This document shows positions 34,473 to 42,669 of a stretch of 64,000 nt of DNA, in pieces. A model generated the notes under the pieces. That model was given only the letters and a program-made list of their open reading frames with translations. It made no database searches and was not told where the DNA came from. Each line of letters begins with the position of its first letter. Position 1 is the stretch's first letter. The position numbers and the translations under genes are program-made. The DNA comes from UBA1858 sp965262455 (lineage in GTDB: Bacteria > Pseudomonadota > Gammaproteobacteria > UBA4575), in contig CBDHFH010000008.1 in the NCBI GenBank assembly GCA_965262455.1, forward strand, positions 1,364,001-1,428,000, read 5' to 3'.

Positions 34473-35648
34473 ATGACAACTTATGCAAGCAAAGACGTCT
34501 CTTTTGTCAAAGGGGATGGCGTTTGGCTGTGGGATGATGAAAATATAAAATATTTAGATGCCCTATCAGGCATAGCCGTTTGCGGCTTAGGTCATGCACA
34601 TCCAAGAGTAGCTGAAGTTATTTGCCAACAGGCAACCACTCTACTGCATACATCAAACATTTATCGCATACAGGCACAAGAAAAGTTAGGTGAGAAATTA
34701 TGTACATTCAGCCAAATGGAGCGTGCATTTTTTTGTAACTCAGGCGCTGAAGCGAATGAAGCTGCAATAAAATTAGCACGTCTGCATGGACATCAACGCG
34801 CAATAGACAATCCATGCATCATCGTGTTTGAAAACAGTTTTCATGGAAGAACCATGGCTACCCTCAGCGCGACTGGAAGCCGCAAAGCGCACGCTGGCTT
34901 CGAGCCCTTAGTGAGTGGATTCATACGTGCACCTTTTAATGACGTAGACACTGTTGCACAGATTTGCCAAAGCAATAAAAGTGTATGCGCCATTTTGGTT
35001 GAACCCATCCAGGGAGAGGGAGGCATCCATGTGCCTGATGAAAATTTTCTCAGCGCACTGCGCGCGCTATGTGATGAACACGATTTATTACTTATGCTAG
35101 ATGAAATACAGACCGGTAATGGACGTACCGGAAAATGGTTTGCATTCCAGCATGAAGACATGTTGCCAGATGTATTAACCACCGCGAAAGGTCTGGGCAA
35201 TGGCGTGCCTATTGGCGTATGTTTAGCCCGCGACAAAGCTGCACAGCTATTCACGCCTGGTATGCATGGCAGCACTTTCGGCGGTAACCCACTGGCGTGC
35301 GCAACCGGCATCGAAGTGCTTAATATTATTCAGCAGGAGGATTTACTTGCTAATGCCACTGCTATGGGAGAGCTGCTGTTAAATCAATTAACAACACAGT
35401 TATCCAATGACTCAATGGTTAGTTCTATTCGAGGCCGTGGCTTAATGATTGGCATTGAACTTAATAATGATTGCCCGGAAATTGTCGATATCGCCATGCA
35501 AAAAAATGTATTAATCAACGTCACGGCCGGCAATGTAATACGTATTTTACCACCATTGATTTGCAGCAAAGACCATATCACACAGATTGCACATACTGTG
35601 TGTGAATGTATTGCTGAATTTAAAAATTTATCTAAGCCCATTCCATGA
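34473..35648 (+). CDS. argD: Acetylornithine aminotransferase
   Basis: This roughly 391-residue class III PLP aminotransferase works in arginine synthesis and perhaps also as succinyldiaminopimelate aminotransferase. Seen motifs are WLWDDENIKYLDALSGIAVCGLGHAHP, FFCNSGAEANEAAIKLAR (about 95-112), FENSFHGRTMATLSATG, LLMLDEIQTGNGRTGKWFA and TTAKGLGNGVPIG with the PLP lysine. I take ATG 34473; a TTG at 34461 would add four residues without better start context. The stop overlaps argF by ATGA, showing coupling. Confidence 0.95.
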   Translation: MTTYASKDVSFVKGDGVWLWDDENIKYLDALSGIAVCGLGHAHPRVAEVICQQATTLLHTSNIYRIQAQEKLGEKLCTFSQMERAFFCNSGAEANEAAIKLARLHGHQRAIDNPCIIVFENSFHGRTMATLSATGSRKAHAGFEPLVSGFIRAPFNDVDTVAQICQSNKSVCAILVEPIQGEGGIHVPDENFLSALRALCDEHDLLLMLDEIQTGNGRTGKWFAFQHEDMLPDVLTTAKGLGNGVPIGVCLARDKAAQLFTPGMHGSTFGGNPLACATGIEVLNIIQQEDLLANATAMGELLLNQLTTQLSNDSMVSSIRGRGLMIGIELNNDCPEIVDIAMQKNVLINVTAGNVIRILPPLICSKDHITQIAHTVCECIAEFKNLSKPIP

Positions 35649-36553
35649 CACGTCATTTTTTATCATTATTAGACCTAAGCAGTGATGAGTTACGCGCCAT
35701 CATCGCGCGTGCGATCGAACTTAAAACCATGCTGCATGGTGGCGAATCTTACACGCCGTTTAACAATAAAACCCTGGCCATGGTGTTTGACAAGTCATCC
35801 ACACGAACACGTGTATCATTCGAAGCGGGTATGGCGCAATTTGGCGGTCATGCTCTATTTTTATCTTCCAAAGACACACAACTTGGGCGTGGCGAACCGG
35901 TTGAAGACACCGCGCGCGTGCTCTCGCGCATGGTGGACATCATTATGATTCGCACCTTTGCCCACGACATCATTGAACGCTTCGCATGTGTAGCAACTGT
36001 ACCCGTCATTAATGGGCTGACGGATTTAGTGCACCCATGCCAATTATTAGCGGACTTGCAAACTTGGTTTGAAAAACGTGGCGATATAAAAGGAGCGACT
36101 GTCACCTGGATTGGGGATGGAAATAACATGTGTCATTCCTACATTAATGCAGCCAGACTACTCGACTTTAATCTGCGTATTGGCTACCCGCAAGGATATG
36201 AACCCAATCAAGATATCGTGAATGCTGCGGGTGACAAAGTGTATCTCACTAACGATGCATTTGATGCCGCTCAACATTCTGATCTTGTTGTGACAGACGT
36301 TTGGGCCAGCATGGGCCAAGAGCAAGAACAAAAACAACGTGAGCAAGCCTTTGCGGCATTTCAAGTCAACACTGAGTTGATGCAACAAGCGAATAAAGAT
36401 GCTTTATTTATGCATTGCCTTCCTGCACATCGTGAAGAGGAAGTCACTACGGAAGTGCTTGAAGGAACGCAAAGCGTCGTCTGGGATGAAGCTGAGAATA
36501 GATTGCATGCACAAAAAGCTCTAATTGAATTCTTATTATTAAGCGCAGCCTGA
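35645..36553 (+). CDS. argF: Ornithine carbamoyltransferase, anabolic
   Basis: This 302-residue enzyme makes citrulline from ornithine and carbamoyl phosphate. The carbamoyl phosphate motif is FDKSSTRTRVSFEAGM (seen near 49-64). Other motifs are SRMVDIIMIRTF, NGLTDLVHPCQLLADLQT, and the ornithine-binding MHCLPAHREEEVT. Length and the HCLP segment match biosynthetic OTCases of pseudomonads. It overlaps argD by four bases and ends 25 bp before the convergent DUF3179 gene. Confidence 0.96.
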   Translation: MTRHFLSLLDLSSDELRAIIARAIELKTMLHGGESYTPFNNKTLAMVFDKSSTRTRVSFEAGMAQFGGHALFLSSKDTQLGRGEPVEDTARVLSRMVDIIMIRTFAHDIIERFACVATVPVINGLTDLVHPCQLLADLQTWFEKRGDIKGATVTWIGDGNNMCHSYINAARLLDFNLRIGYPQGYEPNQDIVNAAGDKVYLTNDAFDAAQHSDLVVTDVWASMGQEQEQKQREQAFAAFQVNTELMQQANKDALFMHCLPAHREEEVTTEVLEGTQSVVWDEAENRLHAQKALIEFLLLSAA

Positions 36554-36578
36554 TTCATTCGACAACGATGACTTATCA

Positions 36579-37739
36579 TCAGCGATTGGCTTGGTTGAAA
36601 ATTTTTGACTGTGGATAAAAATCTAACCACACAAATGAAAAATATACACCTCGATCAAGTTGCTGTAACTTGCTGCCAGACAGCTGGCCTCGAGTGGACT
36701 CACCAAACATATTCCACACCGAGTTGGTTTGCTTATCAACGATTTCATCATCAATAAGCGTAAAGTCTAATTGCCTGCCGTTCAGCATACGAGAAAATGC
36801 CACCGCCGCTCGTACATCTTTGGACTGCTTAATGATTTTTTTATCTACTGCTGATGCCATGCCGGCTTTACTAATTATTAGTATCGGTTCATCTGCAAAA
36901 TGCGTTTCTAGTAAGGCAGACTGAATTAGCTCAGTGAGAGGAAATGCCATTGCTTGCTGCGCTAGCACCACACCTAACACTCTGTGCATCGCTGGCAAAC
37001 GATTATCGTAAGGTTTGCCATAAAACCACGTCACAGGCAGCTTACGAGAATCATAATGCGCATAGGGATTGACGCCATATTTTTTATTAAACCCCGTTTT
37101 TCTAGAGAGCACTTTCCCATCTGCATAGGCATGTTGAAACTGTGCAAAAGACACTAGCTGCGAAGGCAGCAACTTAAGTGTGGCTCCTGCATGCTTACCG
37201 ACAATGCCTTCACCTGTGAATTGCAACCACCATGATTGCGACTGCCGATCATACATAACAAGATTGCTATTATAGATTTTACCGGACACACCAAATTCAA
37301 GTTGTTCGTTGTTAATCTCACGCGCAAATACCATCGCCGCATTACACAGCGGACAATATGTTACCGTGATCGCTTGATCCAATACTTTGTCGTTGACAAT
37401 CTCGTGGTACATTAATATTTACAAAGGGTAAGCACGCGACTCATGCGCATGAGTAAATACTATCACTGGCTCACGCGCATCTAGCCACTGACGCGCTTGT
37501 TCGATATTTACAAAAGCGGGATGGTCAAGTGACTGAATACCATCTTTACCCGGTCCTCCCTCCACGATGGCTTCAAACGATATCGTTTTTTGGGAGAAAT
37601 CTGTCTCTTGCCAGTCTTGTATGTCAGAGAATGGAGGGCGTGTCATCACACTCCACATCCATGCCAAATACAAGGCGATCACTAATATCAAACTGATAAC
37701 AACAGGATTATTAAAATACTTAACAGAATAAAATTTCAT
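36579..37739 (-). pseudogene. DUF3179-family gene split by one in-frame TAA
   Basis: Two same-frame segments form one DUF3179 protein of about 386 residues. The 5' part (37739-37419, 106 codons) has an N-terminal membrane helix, EAIVEGGPGKDGIQSLDHPAFV and ends ESRAYPL. The 3' part resumes with ILMYHEIVND and has TYCPLCNAAMVF, SQSWWLQFTGEGIVG and the family C-terminus. They are separated only by TAA at 37419-37421, where relatives have Gln or Arg; CAA to TAA is a single change. An ATG at 37410-37412 could restart translation. The function of DUF3179 is unknown. Confidence 0.85.
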
Positions 37740-37884
37740 AATGTTTGCTTAGATCCGCTTAAACAAAGGTTGATTTACACTAGTGATGTCCTGCATGCTA
37801 GCAACACAATAATAATTAGGAAGTCCCGAATTATCCTGAAATTGAATAATTCAGCATTTCCACATCATTTTCTGGAGGATAGTT

Positions 37885-39222
37885 ATGGAGCACCTCACCG
37901 ATCTATTGAATACCCTCAGCTCATTTATCTGGGGCAAATTTACCTTGGTGTTAATCCTTGGAGTGGGTATTTATCTTACGCTAGGGCTTAAATTTATCCC
38001 ATGGCGAAAAACCATCCCTTATGCATTTTCTTTATTGTTTAAAGGAAAAAAAGGCACAGGTGAAGGGGAAATATCACCGTTTCAGGCGTTAATGACCGCC
38101 ATGTCTGCCACTATCGGCACCGGTAATATTGCCGGAGTCGCCACGGCAATCTTCATTGGAGGCCCTGGGGCAATCTTCTGGATGTGGATCACCGCGCTGG
38201 TCGGTATGGCAACTAAGTATGGTGAAGCAGTGCTTGCAGTTAAGTATCGTGAAACAGATGCATTAGGCAAACATGTGGGCGGACCCATGTACTATATTAA
38301 AAATGGCTTAGGCTCAAATTGGGGTTGGCTTGCCTTCTTATTTGCACTATTTGGCACCATCGCCGCGTTTGGCATTGGCAATATGGTTCAATCGAACTCA
38401 GTCGCTGATGCTTTACATTCCAATTTCAGTGTCGATCATAAAATAACGGGCATCGTTATTGCCGTACTTGCAGGGTTAGTAATTCTGGGTGGCATAAAGC
38501 GCATCGGTGCAGTTGCCGGCAAGCTCGTGCCGTTTATGGCAATTGCTTATGTAATTGGTTCATTAATTATAATCCTAGCTAACATCAGCTCAGTGCCGGC
38601 AGCATTCTCTTTAATTGTCGACAGTGCTTTTAACGGCTCTGCTGCAGCGGGTGGATTTGCTGGCGCTGGAATTATGATAGCCATTCAAATGGGTGTTGCC
38701 AGAGGAATATTTTCTAACGAAGCAGGGTTAGGTAGCGCACCCATTGCACACGCTGCCGCACAAACAGATAGCCCGGTACGCCAGGGAATGATTGGTATGC
38801 TGGGCACGTTTATTGACACTATTATTGTCTGCACGATGACTGCTCTGGTAATCATCATCAGTGGCGCATGGACCAGTGGTGAAACGGGTGCAAGTTTATC
38901 TACACTTGCTTATGGTGACTCAATTCCATTCGGTGAATATATCATTACGTTTGGTTTGGTCGTGTTTGCATTCACTACTATTCTTGGCTGGAGCTATTAT
39001 GGTGAACGCTGCGCTGAATATATTTTTGGCGAAAAAATTATCCTGCCATATCGAATACTATGGATTGTGGCTGTCTTTGTTGGTGCTTTCCAAAAAGTAA
39101 ATTTAATCTGGCTACTGGCCGATGTCATGAATGGCTTCATGGCCATTCCAAACTTAATCGCTTTAGCTTTATTAAGTCCGGTAATCTTCAAAATCACTAA
39201 GGAATATTTTTCCAAGGAATAG
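37885..39222 (+). CDS. Alanine/glycine:cation symporter (AGCS family)
   Basis: This 445-residue sodium-coupled amino acid carrier has about ten or eleven membrane helices. Family signatures are FQALMTAMSATIGTGNIAGVATAI (about 66-89, the AGCS signature), GPGAIFWMWITALVGMATKYGE, GVARGIFSNEAGLGSAPIAHAAA and ILGWSYYGERCAEYIFG. The ATG at 37885 follows a GGAGG at good spacing. No glycine riboswitch, which controls some of these genes, is visible in the 145-bp leader. nadC starts 5 bp after its stop. Confidence 0.95.
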   Translation: MEHLTDLLNTLSSFIWGKFTLVLILGVGIYLTLGLKFIPWRKTIPYAFSLLFKGKKGTGEGEISPFQALMTAMSATIGTGNIAGVATAIFIGGPGAIFWMWITALVGMATKYGEAVLAVKYRETDALGKHVGGPMYYIKNGLGSNWGWLAFLFALFGTIAAFGIGNMVQSNSVADALHSNFSVDHKITGIVIAVLAGLVILGGIKRIGAVAGKLVPFMAIAYVIGSLIIILANISSVPAAFSLIVDSAFNGSAAAGGFAGAGIMIAIQMGVARGIFSNEAGLGSAPIAHAAAQTDSPVRQGMIGMLGTFIDTIIVCTMTALVIIISGAWTSGETGASLSTLAYGDSIPFGEYIITFGLVVFAFTTILGWSYYGERCAEYIFGEKIILPYRILWIVAVFVGAFQKVNLIWLLADVMNGFMAIPNLIALALLSPVIFKITKEYFSKE

Positions 39223-39227
39223 GCTTT

Positions 39228-40067
39228 TTGCTCACGCATAATTCTGATCAGCTAACAATCATCCGTGACTCTGTACGTATCGCTTTGGCCGAAGACATTG
39301 GCCAAGGCGATGTTACCGCAGCACTTTGTGATAGTCATGACATACAAGCGAAAGTCATCTGTAGAGAGACCGCCACACTTTGCGGGCAAGCATGGTTTGA
39401 ACAATCGTTTCAGCAACTGAATTCGAATATATCCATAGAATGGCAACGCTCTGATGGTGACGTCATGCATCCAGGCAATGAAGTTTGCCTAATTAGCGGC
39501 CCAGCGACAGATATCCTAACGGGTGAGCGCACCGCTTTAAATTTTCTACAGACTCTATCAGCCACTGCTAGCGCAACAAAAAAACTGTTACACCGTTTAA
39601 AAGGCACAACGACGCAATTGCTTGATACGCGCAAAACAATTCCCGGCTTACGCTATGCACAAAAGTATGCCGTGCGCTGCGCGGGCGGAAATAATCATCG
39701 CATGGGTTTATATGACGCCTACTTAATTAAAGAAAATCATATCAGCGCCTGCGGATCAATTGAGCAAGCCATTGTGCGCGCAAGAACGAATAGTCCCGAA
39801 CTAAATATTGAAGTGGAAGTAGAAAACATTGATGAACTCAACCAAGTGATTGAACATCAAGCCGACATTGCCTTACTCGATAATTTTTCATTGCAGCAAG
39901 TTAAACAGGCTGTTGAACTGGCAAAAAATAAAATCAAACTTGAAGTATCTGGCAACATCAATATGAATAATATTAATCAGTTTGCCATATTAGGCGTGGA
40001 TTATATTTCAGTCGGCGCACTAACCAAACACATACAGGCCGTCGACTTTTCTATGTTATTCAAATAA
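39228..40067 (+). CDS. nadC: Nicotinate-nucleotide pyrophosphorylase (quinolinate phosphoribosyltransferase)
   Basis: This 279-residue enzyme of de novo NAD synthesis converts quinolinate and PRPP to nicotinate mononucleotide. Seen motifs are ALAEDIGQGDVTAAL (about 18-32), GERTALNFLQTLSATAS, LDTRKTIPGLRYAQKYAVRCAGG (about 130-152, PRPP-binding), NIEVEVENIDEL and LEVSGNINMNNI. The start codon appears to be TTG at 39228 after AAGGAA; no ATG gives a full-length product. It converges with the next gene, with 4 bp between stops. Confidence 0.95.
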   Translation: MLTHNSDQLTIIRDSVRIALAEDIGQGDVTAALCDSHDIQAKVICRETATLCGQAWFEQSFQQLNSNISIEWQRSDGDVMHPGNEVCLISGPATDILTGERTALNFLQTLSATASATKKLLHRLKGTTTQLLDTRKTIPGLRYAQKYAVRCAGGNNHRMGLYDAYLIKENHISACGSIEQAIVRARTNSPELNIEVEVENIDELNQVIEHQADIALLDNFSLQQVKQAVELAKNKIKLEVSGNINMNNINQFAILGVDYISVGALTKHIQAVDFSMLFK

Positions 40068-40071
40068 CGTT

Positions 40072-40548
40072 TCAGCTGTTTGAGAAATATATTTTTTCAA
40101 ACCGGTCGACACTAAACCCAGACATTTTACGCTTGCCAATCAAAATCAGCGGCACCCCCGTACCATTTAGTTTTTCCCACTGCTTTCTTGCCGAAGCATC
40201 TTTATTAATATCACGTTCCGAATAATCAATCCCTCGTTCACTGAAGTAAGCCTTAGCCTTTTTACAGTAACCACAAGTTTCTGTGCTATACATGACAACT
40301 CTCTTATTTTTTACATTGCCTTTGACCTCACTAGACAGCACAGCGATATCGTCAGGATTAAGCTGACGAATTTCTACTGACGAAAATGATTCAACTGATA
40401 CCTCAAGAGTTTGCACATTGCTTGATTGTGGCGGGCGATCACCATAGTGAATCTTGCCATGCTCATCTACCCATTTATGTATTTCAGCCATGGCGGGAGC
40501 CATACTAATTAAAATCGCACCCAGCAAATACGCCTTGATTTTCTGCAC
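40072..40548 (-). CDS. DUF4124-glutaredoxin protein, exported
   Basis: The 158-residue protein starts with a signal peptide (cleavage near AMA-EIHKW, about 21), then a DUF4124 segment (HKWVDEHGKIHYGDRPPQ, about 23-42). A glutaredoxin fold with active site TETCGYCKKAKAYF (about 89-102) and the cis-proline segment TGVPLILIGKRKMSGFS follow. It is likely a periplasmic thiol-disulfide protein. This fusion occurs in other gammaproteobacteria, but its substrate is unknown. The upstream gene mazG ends 12 bp before its start. Confidence 0.9.
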   Translation of the reverse strand: MQKIKAYLLGAILISMAPAMAEIHKWVDEHGKIHYGDRPPQSSNVQTLEVSVESFSSVEIRQLNPDDIAVLSSEVKGNVKNKRVVMYSTETCGYCKKAKAYFSERGIDYSERDINKDASARKQWEKLNGTGVPLILIGKRKMSGFSVDRFEKIYFSNS

Positions 40549-40560
40549 TGCTATTTCACC

Positions 40561-41364
40561 TTACTGATTAGAATTTAACAATTTACGCTTGGCCTGCACC
40601 CAGTATTCCTCTAATTGGCTTGCAGATAAAGCAGCCATACTTTCACCCCTTTGCTGAATCAGACTTTCCATCAACCTAAAGCGTTGCTCAAATTTGGCAT
40701 TTCCTTTTTGTAATGCAATATCGGCGTCCAATTGTGCATGTCTACATACATTAACAACAGAAAACAGCACATCACCAATTTCATCTTCAATATGACTAGT
40801 ATCGTGCTGCTGATTAATCGCCTGCTCTAACTCATGCACTTCTTCTTTTAATTTACTGACTACAGACGCGATATCACTCCAGTCAAAATTTACTTTTGCC
40901 GCTTTCTTTTGTAATTTACGCGCGCGCAACAATGGTGGCAGGCCATGAGACACATTTGCAAGTGCAGAATTATCCTCGACTATACCTTTAGCTTGCCTCT
41001 CTTGTTGTTTAAACACTTCCCAGTCTTGTTTGCCTTGCTTAATTTGTTCCGCACTACCAAATACATGGGGATGTCGACGAATCATTTTTTCGCACACAGC
41101 TTTGATGACATCATTGAACTCAAACTGATCTTGTTCCTTCGCCATTTGCGCGTGATACACGACTTGCAATAATAAGTCTCCCAACTCATCACAAAGATCC
41201 AGCATATCGTGTCTTGAAATTGCTTCTGCCACTTCATATGCCTCCTCAATTGTGTAAGGAGCAATAGTGTTGAAAGTTTGCACTTGATCCCAACTACAAC
41301 CCGTATCAGGATCGCGCAGGGACTGCATAATGTCTAACAGATCGTGAATTGAATATTGTTTCAC
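40561..41364 (-). CDS. mazG: Nucleoside triphosphate pyrophosphohydrolase MazG
   Basis: This 267-residue house-cleaning enzyme hydrolyses NTPs to NMPs and lowers ppGpp-related stress. Two MazG domains are seen: the first with DPDTGCSWDQVQTFNTIAPYTIEEAYEV (about 18-45) and DLCDELGDLLLQVVYHA (about 57-73), the second with EEVHELEQAI and IEDEIGDVLFSVVNVCRHA (about 205-223). The metal-binding ExxE/ExxD patterns are intact. It precedes the DUF4124-glutaredoxin gene on the same strand. Confidence 0.95.
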   Translation of the reverse strand: MKQYSIHDLLDIMQSLRDPDTGCSWDQVQTFNTIAPYTIEEAYEVAEAISRHDMLDLCDELGDLLLQVVYHAQMAKEQDQFEFNDVIKAVCEKMIRRHPHVFGSAEQIKQGKQDWEVFKQQERQAKGIVEDNSALANVSHGLPPLLRARKLQKKAAKVNFDWSDIASVVSKLKEEVHELEQAINQQHDTSHIEDEIGDVLFSVVNVCRHAQLDADIALQKGNAKFEQRFRLMESLIQQRGESMAALSASQLEEYWVQAKRKLLNSNQ

Positions 41365-41442
41365 TGCGACGCCTTATTATTGATAAAAATAAAGCGACAG
41401 TGTTATATAAATTTCAGTTAAGAAAAAGAGCGTTAGAAAATT

Positions 41443-42165
41443 TTAAGCATCTATTTTAATAAAGGTGCCTTGTGTATGGTGGAATCGTAATGTCACATAT
41501 TGCAATCCTACACGCCAGCGTTTACGCAATATCGTATGATCACTTCTGACATTGACAACAATTGCTACCGCATCAAGCATATGGCTGGTGATCTTTAATA
41601 GCTGGCCTTCTTTTACTGGTGTATTGCTTAACATTTGGATGCCGTTTAGTGACACGTCTTGAGTTTTGGCAATATAGCCGCGGGTAATTGGCCATTGCGT
41701 ATAGAATGATAATGGCCACTGCTTTTCAATGCGCTGAATGATTCTTTTCCCGTTTTGTTCGAGCACTTGTTTCTCGGCAGGAAATAAAGCGCTTCCACAA
41801 CGCGTACATACACTGTCACATTTGATTGACGCTGCCAGCTGATGAGGCAAGTCACAAAATGCGCAATGATTAGGATTTAAGGTTCGCTGCGGAATAGTTG
41901 CAGACTGTTCAGCATGAGATGCATGTGATTGTTGTTGATGGGTAGCAGCCGGTTGCGTTAAAGACGCATCGTATTGTGCACGCGCTACCGGATCCATTAA
42001 TACGGCATAGGCTTCATTAATTAACGCAGCACTGTTTTGATCACCACCTAAATCAGGATGCATTTTCATTTTTTGCATCATGGTTCGATAGGTTGCCTGA
42101 ATCACTTCGCAGGGAGCATCTTGCTGAACATGCAAGATTTCATAGTAGTTCTTATCTCGATCCAT
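41443..42165 (-). CDS. J-domain / zinc-ribbon / PilZ-domain protein
   Basis: This 240-residue protein has three parts. Residues 5-68 form a J domain with the HPD motif at 36-38 (YYEILHVQQDAP start), able to stimulate a DnaK/Hsp70. Residues 101-123 hold CxxC pairs (Cys101, Cys104, Cys120, Cys123, with Cys116 between) that look like a zinc ribbon. Residues about 141-235 form a PilZ-like domain with RIIQR (Arg141, Arg145) and DVSLNG (Asp170 to Gly175), matching the RxxxR and D/NxSxxG c-di-GMP motifs with the usual spacing. A Gln/His/Ala-rich linker joins the first two. It is divergent from a run of GGDEF genes 266 bp away. c-di-GMP binding is inference. Confidence 0.8.
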   Translation of the reverse strand: MDRDKNYYEILHVQQDAPCEVIQATYRTMMQKMKMHPDLGGDQNSAALINEAYAVLMDPVARAQYDASLTQPAATHQQQSHASHAEQSATIPQRTLNPNHCAFCDLPHQLAASIKCDSVCTRCGSALFPAEKQVLEQNGKRIIQRIEKQWPLSFYTQWPITRGYIAKTQDVSLNGIQMLSNTPVKEGQLLKITSHMLDAVAIVVNVRSDHTILRKRWRVGLQYVTLRFHHTQGTFIKIDA

Positions 42166-42431
42166 AGCGTGTTTGCTGTGTGAAATCAGGTGTTTAGGTA
42201 ATCAACACACACATAATCGGCGCAAATTGCGAATTCTTTAAAGCTGGCATTAATTGAAAGGACGGGCGCGACTGAAAATAAATCATGTCTTTTCCGCCTC
42301 CAGAATTAAGGTTATGATGAAGATCTCATTTTAAATCACTACGTTAGACAAATTTCTTAATCAAACACTTGTAAGTTCTCTATTTAATTGTCATACTTCT
42401 GTCATTACTTAATACTGACCAGAGTATAGAT

Positions 42432-42617
42432 TTGGCAGACAAACACCCTACAGACCCTGCGCTATTACAAGTTAGGATTCCACGGTCATTGCGTGATGAG
42501 TTTATGCGCTCTGTCAAACTGGAAGACGACAATGCCTCTCGCCTAGTACGGCAGTGGATTCGAGAATATCTGAAGAAAAGAGCCCAAACGGATATGTTTG
42601 AGGGTGAAACCGGATGA
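42432..42617 (+). CDS. Small ribbon-helix-helix-like protein
   Basis: The 61-residue product, starting at TTG 42432 (no ATG in frame gives a full domain), has LLQVRIPRSLRDEFMRSVKLEDD followed by ASRLVRQWIREYLKKR (seen in sequence as one domain, about 11-50). A beta strand, then two helices with a hydrophobic core, is the MetJ/Arc ribbon-helix-helix layout of small repressors and antitoxins. No toxin gene is adjacent. It precedes the GGDEF-EAL gene by 52 bp on the same strand and may regulate it or the divergent J-PilZ gene. Confidence 0.65.
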   Translation: MADKHPTDPALLQVRIPRSLRDEFMRSVKLEDDNASRLVRQWIREYLKKRAQTDMFEGETG

Positions 42618-42669
42618 AATTTCCATTCATGCGCTTCAAGTTTACACGAGCTAATTAATTTCACGTCCT

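Noticed and set aside
34841..35311. A 156-codon open frame antisense to argD
   Set aside because: Antisense of a conserved enzyme; Pro/Ser/Cys-rich composition is that of a shadow frame.
37740..37884. A glycine riboswitch in the leader of the AGCS symporter gene
   Set aside because: The 145-bp leader lacks the conserved glycine aptamer cores; only a weak AT-rich hairpin is visible.
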